32,093 bases of DNA from a virus. Below, piece after piece: positions 20,133-27,918 of this stretch. Below the pieces are notes generated by a model, which had not been told where the DNA came from, made no database searches, and worked only from the letters and a program-made list of their open reading frames with translations. How positions within the stretch are numbered: the stretch's first letter is position 1; every line of letters starts with the position of its first letter. The stretch spans positions 1 through 32,093 of the IMG/VR virus record IMGVR_UViG_3300042321_001853; one strand, given 5' to 3'. The position numbers and the translations under genes are program-made.

Positions 20133-21008
20133 TCATCCGGCGGGCCGGCTCCAGTCGTCGGGGAGGGTCATGGAGGCGATCGCGAACGAGCCCCTCCACG
20201 CCGAGCGGGCGGTCCGCTCGGAGTCGAACCGGGTCACGTCATAGGAGTCCGGGTAGGCCATGAGCCGTTGATCGGCGATCCACCGCGCCCACGGCACGGC
20301 ATGCCCGCGGCGGCCGACGCTCACGACGAGCCCATGCAGGACGCAGCACACCGCCTCCTCGTAGCTCTTCGGGAAGATCACCTCGAGGGGCCGGAAATGC
20401 CTGGCGGTCTCCTGCCAGCCTTCGGGGAACCGCGAGACGGAGACCCAGGGCCCGCCCGACTGGTTCGCGTTGCCGCGGCCGCTCGTGCCCTGGAGAACGT
20501 GAGGGAGCCCGTACTCCCGCGGCTGGAGCCGGTCGGGGAGCATGCCGCGACGGACCGCGATCTCCAGGACCTGGCGGACGTTCGCGCCGCCCCACTGCCC
20601 GGGGTTCGCTTCGGCGTAGACGGAGAGCGGCGACAGCCAGACCGACCCGTAGACGGTGGACTCGGGGTAGCGGTAGCCGGCCCGGGGCCCGTCGCGGAAC
20701 GACACGCCCCGCGCGCGGTTCCGCGCGGCCTCGGCGTTCGCCCGCAGGGAGTGACAAGTACACTCGTGGGTCGGGTTCTGGTTCGTGTACCGGTCGATGT
20801 AGTTCACCCCCCAGAGACCGTGCCGATCGTTGTCGGCGGCTCGGTCGGCCCAGTCCTGGGGCTCGATCCACATCGAGTCCGGGAACTCGCGGGCCGCGTC
20901 GCCGCAGGCATCGCGGAGAGCGTCGGTCGTGTCCTCGGCCGCCAGGTGGTCGGGGTAGCCGTCGTGTTCGTCCGGGAACACATCGATCAGCCGCGGGTCG
21001 ATCGTCAT
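20133..21008 (-). CDS. Papain-like (C1-type) cysteine protease homologue
   Basis: 291 residues. The layout fits a papain fold: Q77 in YTNQNPTHECTCHSLRANAE with C83 or C85 as nucleophile, H236 in VGRRGHAVPWARWI, and DSYDVTRF after it where papains carry the Asn/NSWG region; RYPESTVYGSVWLSPLSVYA is the 'right-lobe' approach region. The usual GxCW is not kept, so activity is uncertain. No signal peptide is evident; it could be exported by a holin-type hole or act on the virion. The gene lies between an exported protein and the trypsin-like protease, 3 bases from the latter. Confidence 0.65.
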   Translation of the reverse strand: MTIDPRLIDVFPDEHDGYPDHLAAEDTTDALRDACGDAAREFPDSMWIEPQDWADRAADNDRHGLWGVNYIDRYTNQNPTHECTCHSLRANAEAARNRARGVSFRDGPRAGYRYPESTVYGSVWLSPLSVYAEANPGQWGGANVRQVLEIAVRRGMLPDRLQPREYGLPHVLQGTSGRGNANQSGGPWVSVSRFPEGWQETARHFRPLEVIFPKSYEEAVCCVLHGLVVSVGRRGHAVPWARWIADQRLMAYPDSYDVTRFDSERTARSAWRGSFAIASMTLPDDWSRPAG

Positions 21009-21400
21009 GGAACGGCCCTCACGATCTGCTCGGCGTCGGCCGGGGCCTGCACGATCGCGAGGACCGTCGAGCCCGACAGGACGACCAGGGCCGGCAGGCC
21101 GTCGGCCTTCGCGGCCGCGACCGCCTGGCGGAACTGCTCGGGGATCGTGCCGGCCCCGTTGGTGGTGTCGGCCTCGAGGAGCGTCGCGACGATCTGCCGC
21201 TCCCGGTTGAGCCGGTTCAGGCCGACCGTGACGCCGACCGGGACCGCGGTGTGGTCCTTCTCGTAGACGTAGACCGCCGCCGTCGCCGGGCCGGGGGCGG
21301 GCGCGGTGATCGACGGGACCGTGGGCCACGGGATCGCGGGGAGCGGCGGGAGACCGCCGAGCAGGACGAGCCCGGCGGCGAGCAGGACGAAGGGCCTCAC
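21005..21400 (-). CDS. Exported hypothetical protein, 131 aa
   Basis: An N-terminal signal peptide (RPFVLLAAGLVLLGGLPPLP) and a proline-rich stretch to about residue 40 precede a small alpha/beta domain: AAVYVYEKDHTAVPVGVTVG, EQFRQAVAAAKADGLPALVV and VLAIVQAPADAEQIVRAV. The last part has the strand-loop-helix pattern of thioredoxin-like proteins, but without Cys residues. Coupled by ATGA to genes on both sides. Function unknown. Confidence 0.65.
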   Translation of the reverse strand: MRPFVLLAAGLVLLGGLPPLPAIPWPTVPSITAPAPGPATAAVYVYEKDHTAVPVGVTVGLNRLNRERQIVATLLEADTTNGAGTIPEQFRQAVAAAKADGLPALVVLSGSTVLAIVQAPADAEQIVRAVP

Positions 21401-21636
21401 GCGCGGGTCTCCGGCTTCAGGAGCTCTGCGTGGAGCTGAAGGGCGATCGCGACGGCCTCGGTCTTCCCCTGGGCCCGGAGCCGGGTCGCGAGGTCCGACA
21501 CGATCCGAACGTCGTCGGTCGGGATCGCCGAGCCGGTGCCGAAGACCTTGAGGCCGCGGACCTTTCCGGCGAGCAGGAACAGGGCATACGCGACGAGGGC
21601 GATTCCCACGGCGTACTGGACGTAGGCGAAAGTCAC
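21397..21636 (-). CDS. Small N-terminally anchored membrane protein, 79 aa
   Basis: Starts at GTG 21636, overlapping the TGA of the gene before (GTGA), and ends overlapping the ATG of the exported protein. One membrane helix at about residues 4-24 (YVQYAVGIALVAYALFLLAG) and a short cytoplasmic or periplasmic helix. In size and shape it could be a holin-type protein. Confidence 0.65.
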   Translation of the reverse strand: MTFAYVQYAVGIALVAYALFLLAGKVRGLKVFGTGSAIPTDDVRIVSDLATRLRAQGKTEAVAIALQLHAELLKPETRA

Positions 21637-21917
21637 GATGTGGGCTCCTCGGGTAGGGAATCGGCGATGGTGTCGGCGATCGCGACGGTCTCGCGGACGA
21701 GATCGACGCCTTCGGGGGTCCGCAGCACGGCGGAGAGCCGGGCGGCGAGGCGGTCGTCGAATCGGCTCGCGGTCTTCTCGGCGACCCACTCCAGGAGGTC
21801 GCCGATGATCACGGCCCGCTCCCGCGCGTCGAGCGTGGTCGAGAGCCGCCGCAGGTAGCCGAGCAGGGGCGACCACGCGTGGAGGAGCCGGAGCTGATCG
21901 ACGATCGGGAGGGGCAT
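21633..21917 (-). CDS. Hypothetical helical protein, 94 aa
   Basis: A soluble, helical, Leu/Arg/Asp-rich protein (LRLLHAWSPLLGYLRRLSTT, GVDLVRETVAIADTIADSLP) without recognised domain. It starts at 21917 one base before the stop region of the next gene upstream and is coupled to the small membrane protein by GTGA. Confidence 0.6.
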   Translation of the reverse strand: MPLPIVDQLRLLHAWSPLLGYLRRLSTTLDARERAVIIGDLLEWVAEKTASRFDDRLAARLSAVLRTPEGVDLVRETVAIADTIADSLPEEPTS

Positions 21918-21918
21918 G

Positions 21919-22293
21919 TCACCTCCCGCGGAGGAAGGCGAGATACTGCTCGAGCACGCCGCCGGCGATCGCCAGGACGAGGGCCCGCACGGCCGGCCGC
22001 GCCAGGACCCAGAGCGGATAGGCGGCGACCGGGATCGCGTAGTCCGCCACGGCGTCGAAGAGCCGACCCACGGCGTCGAGGGCGAACGCCTTCTTCTCGG
22101 CCCCCGACATCAGCCGGACGCCTTCGAGGGCGGGCACGACGAGACGGAGCAGGGCGAGCAGGAGCTCGCCGAACTCGGCCCACGTCAGGCCGTCGGAGGC
22201 CCGGGCCTTCGCCGTCTGGATGAAGACGTAGACCTGATCCAGGATGCCGGACTCCTGCCCGGCGGCTGCGGTGGCGGCGGCGGTCGTGGTCAT
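21919..22293 (-). CDS. Hydrophobic helical protein, 124 aa
   Basis: ATG 22293 overlaps the TGA of the zinc-ribbon gene. The protein is mainly alpha-helical with moderately hydrophobic stretches (EFGELLLALLRLVVPALEGV, VAAYPLWVLARPAVRALVLA, GGVLEQYLAFLRGR). It may be a peripheral or polytopic membrane protein; with the other small membrane proteins nearby it is another holin candidate. No family recognised. Confidence 0.6.
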   Translation of the reverse strand: MTTTAAATAAAGQESGILDQVYVFIQTAKARASDGLTWAEFGELLLALLRLVVPALEGVRLMSGAEKKAFALDAVGRLFDAVADYAIPVAAYPLWVLARPAVRALVLAIAGGVLEQYLAFLRGR

Positions 22294-22445
22294 TTCTTGC
22301 GTCTCCAGACGGCATGGGCGGGGACGACCTGGCGGCGGCGTTGCCGGCAGGTCTGGCACTCGACGTAGCGGACCTGGCGGTCGCCGGCCCGCTTGCTCGA
22401 TTCGACGCGGCAGCGACCGCCGCAGGTGGGGCAGGTGCTCGTCAC
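22290..22445 (-). CDS. Zinc-ribbon protein, 51 aa
   Basis: Starts at GTG 22445, overlapping the TGA of the decoration-like gene (GTGA). C5-x2-C8 (CPTC) and C30-x2-C33 (CQTC) form a classic zinc ribbon; the C-terminus is very basic (RQRRRQVV, WRRKK), suiting nucleic acid or rRNA binding. Very small, but start, stop and overlaps on both sides fit the operon. Confidence 0.7.
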   Translation of the reverse strand: MTSTCPTCGGRCRVESSKRAGDRQVRYVECQTCRQRRRQVVPAHAVWRRKK

Positions 22446-23125
22446 GCCTTCACCCCGACGACGTAGATCTCGACGACCGCGACCCACTGGACCGTGAGGG
22501 CCACGGAGGCCCCGGTGGCGGTCGCCGGTGTCGAGAGCGTGATCGCCGTCCCGCTCGTGATGCTGGCGACCGTCGTCCCCGCGGGGATGCCGGTCCCGGA
22601 GACCGCCATCCCGACGACCATCGACGCGGTCGACGCGAGGCCCGTCACCGCGGTCGAGCCGTTCGTGGTCGCCCCGGTGGCCGAGATCGGGGCCGCGTTG
22701 TTCGTGAACTTCACGGTCCGCGACGATGCCGTGACGGGGAGACCGTCGACCGGCGCGTAGTGGATCGCCACGCCAGACTTGCCGACATTGTGGCCGGGGA
22801 TCTGCGACCATCCGTTCGTCGCCCCCGGCTCGACCCGAACAGTCGCCCCCGGCGACGTGTTCCGGATCGTCAAACTTTTGATGGACGCGGGCGACGCGTA
22901 GACCAGCGAGCCGAAGATCACGGACTCCAGAACCGACACGTCGAGCGTGGTCGACGCTGCCGCGTTGAGCGACAGAGACCCGGACCAGTAGAGGTTCGCC
23001 TGCCCGGTGCCGCTGCCGTCCGCGAGGTCGGTCTTCAGCGTCAGATCGCGGGCGATCTTCACCTCGCCGTCCGCGAGTAGCGTCCGGAACTGGACGGAGC
23101 CGGTGTGGGTGAGTGTCGATGGCAT
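22442..23125 (-). CDS. Putative capsid decoration / virion surface protein
   Basis: 227 residues, beta-rich throughout. Residues about 150-212 (GATTNGSTAVTGLASTASMV, VSGTGIPAGTTVASITSG) are a beta domain recurrent in phage virion proteins, where GTGIPAGTTV is the signature turn. The N-terminal part (TLTHTGSVQFRTLLADGEVK) is unknown. Coming straight after the prohead protease, in the slot of decoration proteins, it may coat the capsid or serve as a head fibre. Confidence 0.6.
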   Translation of the reverse strand: MPSTLTHTGSVQFRTLLADGEVKIARDLTLKTDLADGSGTGQANLYWSGSLSLNAAASTTLDVSVLESVIFGSLVYASPASIKSLTIRNTSPGATVRVEPGATNGWSQIPGHNVGKSGVAIHYAPVDGLPVTASSRTVKFTNNAAPISATGATTNGSTAVTGLASTASMVVGMAVSGTGIPAGTTVASITSGTAITLSTPATATGASVALTVQWVAVVEIYVVGVKA

Positions 23126-23137
23126 ATCGGCTCCCGC

Positions 23138-24124
23138 TTAGACGTGGGCCTTCATTCGGGCGACGGCGGCCGCGGCGGCGGCCCGGGCACCGGCCAGGGT
23201 CGAGACCCGCAGGGCCCGGGTCGGCTTCGCGTCGGTGCCCGAGACGATGCCCTCGGGGTAGTCGTCGACCCACACGTCGACCGTCAGGCCGGCGGCGGCC
23301 GCGGCGTCGCGCTTCTGGGTGCCGGCCCCGCAGAGGATCAGGTCGGAGACCTCGAGGTCCGCGAACGCGAGCCGCAGCTCCTCGCGGTTCGCCTCGTCGT
23401 TCTCGCGCCGCGAGATGCAGACCACGCGGTTCCCGGCGGCCGTCGCCATGCCGACGAACGAACGCCAGAGGCCGGGGGCCGCGGTCCAGGTCCGATCGTA
23501 GTCGAGCGAGATCACGAGCCCGCGGCCCTCGCTCCTGTGCTGGACGAGCCCGCGGGCCGCCTTCCATGCCGACAGGGAGCGAAGGCCGACGGAGCTATTC
23601 GGATAGGCGGCGTGGGTCACCGGAGAAACGTCCCAGATCGCCGCCTCGGTGATCGTGCGGGTCACGTTCCCGGCGGGATCCTCGTCCCACGACTCGCCCC
23701 GCGCTTCGGTGAGCGAAAACGCGAAGGACGACCCGAAGATGTACCGATCGCGGATCAGGGGCACGACCTCGGCCGTCGTCGGCGTGCCGACCGGCGGCGT
23801 GGCCCGGAATACGAGACCCTTGTCGGTCTCCTGGATGTCGAGCGTGCCGTTGGTGGTCCGGCCCAGGACCGCGGAGTCCTGGTGGTTGTACTTCGCGACC
23901 ACGTCGGCCTTGCCGCGCGGGTCGTTCGGTGCCCGGTCGAGGTACTTCCGGAAGGCCCCCGGCATGAATCGTTCCTTGAACCCGCCGAGGTCCACGCTCC
24001 ACTTGTTCCATGGGGGAGCCATACCGACGATCACGGGCCGGCCGTCGTCGCGGGTCTCCAGGCGGAGCTCGACATCGGGGTCCGCAGACTGCGACAGGTA
24101 GCGGGTCTCGATCTGGTTCGACAT
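23138..24124 (-). CDS. HK97 prohead protease fused to a HAD-like hydrolase domain
   Basis: 328 residues from ATG 24124 with GGAGG about 10 bases upstream; GTG 24130 is the alternative. Residues 1-180 are the prohead protease: PVIVGMAPPWNKWSVDLGG, ERFMPGAF, catalytic H81 (KYNHQDS) and S132/S133 (IFGSSFAFS), then SPVTHAAYPNSSV. It trims the capsid delta domain. Residues 202-295 look like a separate HAD fold: D208-Y-D210-R-T (motif I, DxDxT), S238 after the strand RVVCIS (motif II), K271 (motif III) and D287-D288 (VDDYP, motif IV). HAD domains of this kind occur as free phage proteins; a fusion to the maturation protease is unusual. No frameshift separates the two. Confidence 0.88.
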   Translation of the reverse strand: MSNQIETRYLSQSADPDVELRLETRDDGRPVIVGMAPPWNKWSVDLGGFKERFMPGAFRKYLDRAPNDPRGKADVVAKYNHQDSAVLGRTTNGTLDIQETDKGLVFRATPPVGTPTTAEVVPLIRDRYIFGSSFAFSLTEARGESWDEDPAGNVTRTITEAAIWDVSPVTHAAYPNSSVGLRSLSAWKAARGLVQHRSEGRGLVISLDYDRTWTAAPGLWRSFVGMATAAGNRVVCISRRENDEANREELRLAFADLEVSDLILCGAGTQKRDAAAAAGLTVDVWVDDYPEGIVSGTDAKPTRALRVSTLAGARAAAAAAVARMKAHV

Positions 24125-24126
24125 GG

Positions 24127-25734
24127 TCACTCCCCTCCGGTCTCGATCGGCGTGGCCGACAGTTCCGACACCCGCTTCCCGACCGTGAACTCGGTCGGCT
24201 CGTCGTCGAAGTAGACGCGGACGCTCGCGGCCGGCTCGGCCTCGGTGGCGGTGATCGCGTAGGGCGAGCCCTCGACGCCGAGGACGCCGTCGGTCATCAG
24301 GTGCTCGATGACGCCTTCGCCGCCCGCCCAGTAGACGCGCTGCCCGAGGCGGAAGCCGCCGGCCTCGGTCACGTCGTCGCCCGGGGAGTCGTCGGTCGTC
24401 TCGCCGGTGCCGTCGGCCTCGTCGTCCGGCGTGTCGCCGGCCGGCTCAGTGACGGCGGCGGGCGGCTCGACTCCGGCCGCCCCGGCCTGGGCGGCCGCGG
24501 CGTCGAGCGTCGAGAAACCGAGCTGCACGAACGTCTGGTTCGCCGCCGGCGTGTCGAGGAGATCGAAGTCCTCGCGGTCGCGGATCTCGTTCGGGGTGAT
24601 CGCCCCCATGTTCCAGAGCGACTGATACAGGGCCGCCCGGCCCGCGGTGTCGGCCCGCAGGATGCCGCGAGTGTCGAGCTTCGCGTAGACGTTCTCGCCG
24701 TAGACCGGCTGGAGCGCCATATCGACCGGCGACTCCATCCGGCGGGCCCACGGCAAGAGGCACCAGACCTGGGCGGAGAGGTGCTCCTGCTCCACGTTGG
24801 AAAATCGGGCCATCTTGGAATCGCCGAGGAGCGTACTTGGAACGCCCCAGTGACGGCATACGTCGGGCAGCACCGCGTCCCGCAGCTCTTGGAACTGCGA
24901 CGCCTCCATGCTGTTCGACTCGATCGGCTTGAGCCGTGTCTTCTTCGGGAGCACGGCGGCCTTCCCGCGGTTCTCGGCCCCGCCGTAGGCCTGGTGCAGC
25001 ATGTCCCGCAGGGCGTCGACCGCCGCGTCGGGGACCTTCTCGTCCGTCTCGAGGACCATGTCGGGCCGCGCGGAGTTGGACCAGAACGCGGTGGCCGCGG
25101 TGTCGAGCTGCCGCGCGAGGTTGATACTCGTCGCGTTCATCTCGGCCGGGGCGTGGCCGACGATGCCGTTATCCGAGATCCATCGCCAATGGAGCACGGG
25201 CCCGGGGATCGGCTCCCATTGGCCTTTCTCGGTCCAGAACTTGTAGGTGAGCGAGTAATCAACGGCCGACTGCTCGACCTTCACCCGGGACGGGTGGAGG
25301 GGGATGAGCTGCGTCATCCACCCGCGGTCGCCCGAGACCACGCGGGCGTAGCCGTTGCCGTGGAGGGCGGTCCAGTAGGCCTGGAGGACGTAGAAATCCC
25401 AGGCCGACTGCCAGTTGTTAGGGCGCTTCCGCAGCGTGTAGGCGCAGGGAAGGTCGGCCTTCTCGCGGCGGCCGTCGGGCCGCTCCTGCATGATCTGCAT
25501 CGGGCAGATGCCGACGGCCTGGGCGATCCACCGGACGACCCCGAAGATCGCCGACACGCGGACCGCGGTCTCGGGCCCCACGACCGACGGCAGGATGTCG
25601 CCCCACGTCCCCGGCACCGGGAGCGTGGTCCGTCGGATCGAGATCACGCGCGGGGCCGCGGCGGCCTTCGCCGGGGTCCGGCGGCGGCTGCCGCGGCCTC
25701 CGGGGGTGGCCGGGCGTTTTCTGGGGCTGGGCAT
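24127..25734 (-). CDS. Portal protein, HK97 type, with C-terminal SH3-like domain
   Basis: 535 residues. The core has the HK97 portal pattern: VVGPETAVRVSAIFGVVRWI, LRKRPNNWQSAWDFYVLQAY, GNGYARVV, IPLHPSRVKV, VLHWRWISDNGIVGHAPAEM and GVPSTLLGDSKMARFSNVEQ. After an acidic, Thr-rich linker, residues about 465-530 (FRLGQRVYWAGGEGVIEHLM, VRVYFDDEPTEFTVGKRV) form a small beta domain of the kind found behind some portals and prohead proteases. It makes the dodecameric DNA gate. The TGA lies 2 bases from the protease ATG. Confidence 0.93.
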   Translation of the reverse strand: MPSPRKRPATPGGRGSRRRTPAKAAAAPRVISIRRTTLPVPGTWGDILPSVVGPETAVRVSAIFGVVRWIAQAVGICPMQIMQERPDGRREKADLPCAYTLRKRPNNWQSAWDFYVLQAYWTALHGNGYARVVSGDRGWMTQLIPLHPSRVKVEQSAVDYSLTYKFWTEKGQWEPIPGPVLHWRWISDNGIVGHAPAEMNATSINLARQLDTAATAFWSNSARPDMVLETDEKVPDAAVDALRDMLHQAYGGAENRGKAAVLPKKTRLKPIESNSMEASQFQELRDAVLPDVCRHWGVPSTLLGDSKMARFSNVEQEHLSAQVWCLLPWARRMESPVDMALQPVYGENVYAKLDTRGILRADTAGRAALYQSLWNMGAITPNEIRDREDFDLLDTPAANQTFVQLGFSTLDAAAAQAGAAGVEPPAAVTEPAGDTPDDEADGTGETTDDSPGDDVTEAGGFRLGQRVYWAGGEGVIEHLMTDGVLGVEGSPYAITATEAEPAASVRVYFDDEPTEFTVGKRVSELSATPIETGGE

Positions 25735-25760
25735 GCCCGCCAGTTTCCCCCGGCGGCCCC

Positions 25761-25773
25761 CGGCAGAATCTCG
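25761..25773. repeat. 13-base repeat upstream of the portal gene
   Basis: Exact copy of 18643..18655, in the 40-base gap between terminase and portal, one base past the terminase stop. Both copies are in gaps ahead of a main head gene, so a shared promoter or RNA element is possible. Confidence 0.5.
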
Positions 25774-25774
25774 G

Positions 25775-27412
25775 CTACAGGAGTCGGATCTTCCAGTCGT
25801 CGAGGTTCGCGGCCTCGCCGGTGTCCTCGTCGGTGGACGCGAGAGCGAGCGCGTTCACGAGCGCCGCGATGCCGTCGATCTTCTCGTTACTCTTCGCCTT
25901 GTCGGGTTTGATCATCCCCGTGGGATCCGTGTAGACGCAGACATTGTTCGCGTTGAACGTCGCGACCGGGTTCCCGCCCGTGCGAAGCCGGCCCTCGACG
26001 ACCAGGGCCTCGAGCAGCTTGCAAGACGAGTTGAGGTAGGCCGTCCGCTGCGGGATGTCCTTCGTCGTGATGCCCTCGCGTTGTAGGAGCGTCTCCAGGG
26101 CCCCGGCCTGCCACGGGTCGCACCCCACGGCCTTGATCTCGTGGGCCTCGCCGAACGCGATGATGTCTCGAGCCACGGCCTCGTGATCGAGCCGGTGTCC
26201 GTCGGTCACGGTCACCCATCCGTCGCGGATCCACGCGTCGTAGGGGATGCCCTCGCGGACGCGGTCGGCCACGGTTTCGCTCGGGACCCAGTACTTCCAG
26301 ACGACGGAATAGGAGCCGTCGGCCTCCTTGAACACGAACGCGGCCGCGGTCATGTCGAGGTTCGAGGCCAGGTCGACGCCGACCCAGCACGGCCGGCCCT
26401 CGAGCGGGGTGAGCGGGGCCGAGCCGCACTTCGCCCAGTCGTCGCCCTGGAACCATCGGGCGTCGGCGGCCTGCCAGACGTTCAGCGAGTAGCGGAGGAA
26501 CTTCGACATCTTCCGCGGGTCGGTCTTCGCGTCCTGGTAGTCGGCCGCGAACTCGTCCTCGGGGAAAGCGACCCCCATCGACGGATTCGCCTTCCGCCAG
26601 ACCGCCGGCGACGCGTAGTCGTCGGTCTCGGCCGCGGCGTAGATCAGACCATAGAACGTCGGGTTCACCTTCGGGTCCGCGATCACGAGCTCGCAGTCCT
26701 GCCACCATCGCCAGCCGATGCCGTTCCGATCGGAGCCCGCCGTCGAGATCGAGATCACGAGACCGTTCGCGGTGCCGCGCGTGGCGTAGATCAGGGCGTC
26801 GACCAGATCCGGCGAGCGGAACGAGTGGATCTCGTCCAGGATCACGGAGCCGTTCAGGCCTTCGTTCCGCCAGGAGTCGGACGACAGGCAGCGGATCTCC
26901 TTCCCGGTCTCGCGATTGCGGATGATCGACCGCGAGTCGATTACCTCGAGGAGCTTCGAGAGCGTGGGCGATGCCTCGACCGATTGGCGGACCATTCGAT
27001 ACATGGTCCGGGCCTGGAGGCGGTCGTTCGCCGCGAGGAACACGTCCTGGGCCGGGGCGTGGCAGGTCGCCATGTACTGGGCGAGCTGCGACATCAGCGA
27101 ACTCTTGCGGTTCTTCTTCGGGACGAAGATCCCGGCCCGGCGGAAACGGAGCCGGCCGTCGGCGCGTCGCCAGCCGAACAGGGGCCGAAGGACCCGCTCC
27201 TTCTGCCAGTCGATGAGCTCGATCCGCTGCGGGTCGCCGCCGCGTTCGTCGGGGTGACGGCAGAGGGTCTCGATGAACTCGACCGGGGCCTCGGCGGCCT
27301 CGGCATCCCACTGGTAGCCGGCGACGTACTCGGGCCGCCGCTTCGGGTCAGCCGCGGACGCGGAGCTTCGCGAGGGTCGCGGCTTCGGGGTCTTCGACGG
27401 GCGCTTCGGCAT
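25775..27412 (-). CDS. terL: Terminase large subunit
   Basis: 545 residues. The N-terminal ATPase has Walker A VPKKNRKSS (97-105), where HK97-like enzymes normally read PxKNGKS, so one Gly is replaced by Arg, and Walker B VILDEIH (190-196), followed by the coupling motif ISTAGS. The C-terminal RNase H-like nuclease has D347 (VGVDLASN), D432 (GCDPWQ) and a late KIDGIAALVNAL helix carrying the third acidic residue. It pumps DNA into the prohead and cuts concatemers. Gene order HNH, kinase, TerS, TerL, portal is normal. The start overlaps TerS by 65 bases. Confidence 0.95.
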   Translation of the reverse strand: MPKRPSKTPKPRPSRSSASAADPKRRPEYVAGYQWDAEAAEAPVEFIETLCRHPDERGGDPQRIELIDWQKERVLRPLFGWRRADGRLRFRRAGIFVPKKNRKSSLMSQLAQYMATCHAPAQDVFLAANDRLQARTMYRMVRQSVEASPTLSKLLEVIDSRSIIRNRETGKEIRCLSSDSWRNEGLNGSVILDEIHSFRSPDLVDALIYATRGTANGLVISISTAGSDRNGIGWRWWQDCELVIADPKVNPTFYGLIYAAAETDDYASPAVWRKANPSMGVAFPEDEFAADYQDAKTDPRKMSKFLRYSLNVWQAADARWFQGDDWAKCGSAPLTPLEGRPCWVGVDLASNLDMTAAAFVFKEADGSYSVVWKYWVPSETVADRVREGIPYDAWIRDGWVTVTDGHRLDHEAVARDIIAFGEAHEIKAVGCDPWQAGALETLLQREGITTKDIPQRTAYLNSSCKLLEALVVEGRLRTGGNPVATFNANNVCVYTDPTGMIKPDKAKSNEKIDGIAALVNALALASTDEDTGEAANLDDWKIRLL

Positions 27413-27860
27413 GCGTGATGTCCTGGGGAATCCGGCCGGCGGCGGCCGCCGTCAGGCCGAACTCCCTGGCGAGCATGACGTAATCCCGCCGCGAGTCACG
27501 CAGGAGCCGGGCGACCGGCGAGGGGGCCTGGCCCTTGTCGGTTGCGGTGATCCAGCCCTCGGCGGCGACCTGCTCGGCGAGCTGCTCGGCATCGGCGAAC
27601 AGGTGGGCGAGGAGCCCGAACGTCTCGGCCCGGTCCGCGGTCAGGCGGCCGTCGGCCTCGAGGTCCGCGGCGTGGGCCTTCCAGAACCGGGCGGCCGCGG
27701 GCCTGGCGGTGACCGATGCGGGGGCCTTCACCGCGCGCGGTGCCGGGGCGGAGCCGGCGGCCGGGGGCGCGGAGCCGATCGCTCCGATCTGGGCCGCACG
27801 GGCGACCGCTGCTCGGCTGCGGGCGGAGTTGGGGTCGGGGTGGCGGCCGCGGCGGCCCAT
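27348..27860 (-). CDS. terS: Terminase small subunit (P27-like)
   Basis: 170 residues from ATG 27860 (MGRRGRHPDP). A basic start and an Ala/Pro-rich linker precede a helical domain: RFWKAHAADLEADGRLTADR then FGLLAHLFADAEQLAEQVAA, and SPVARLLRDSRRDYVMLARE with FGLTAAAAGRI, the typical end of P27-family small terminases, which recognise packaging sites. Its 3' end overlaps TerL by 65 bases. An upstream in-frame start (27914) exists but adds an unlikely N-terminus. Confidence 0.85.
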   Translation of the reverse strand: MGRRGRHPDPNSARSRAAVARAAQIGAIGSAPPAAGSAPAPRAVKAPASVTARPAAARFWKAHAADLEADGRLTADRAETFGLLAHLFADAEQLAEQVAAEGWITATDKGQAPSPVARLLRDSRRDYVMLAREFGLTAAAAGRIPQDITHAEAPVEDPEAATLAKLRVRG

Positions 27861-27918
27861 GGTAGTCGGCTCCGTTGCGAAAAAACCGTTCAGAAATACG
27901 CGCCGAGGGCACACGGTG

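Noticed and set aside
24010-25911. A 633-codon open frame on the plus strand
   Set aside because: Antisense to the portal gene, with skewed Arg/Gly composition and no recognisable motif.
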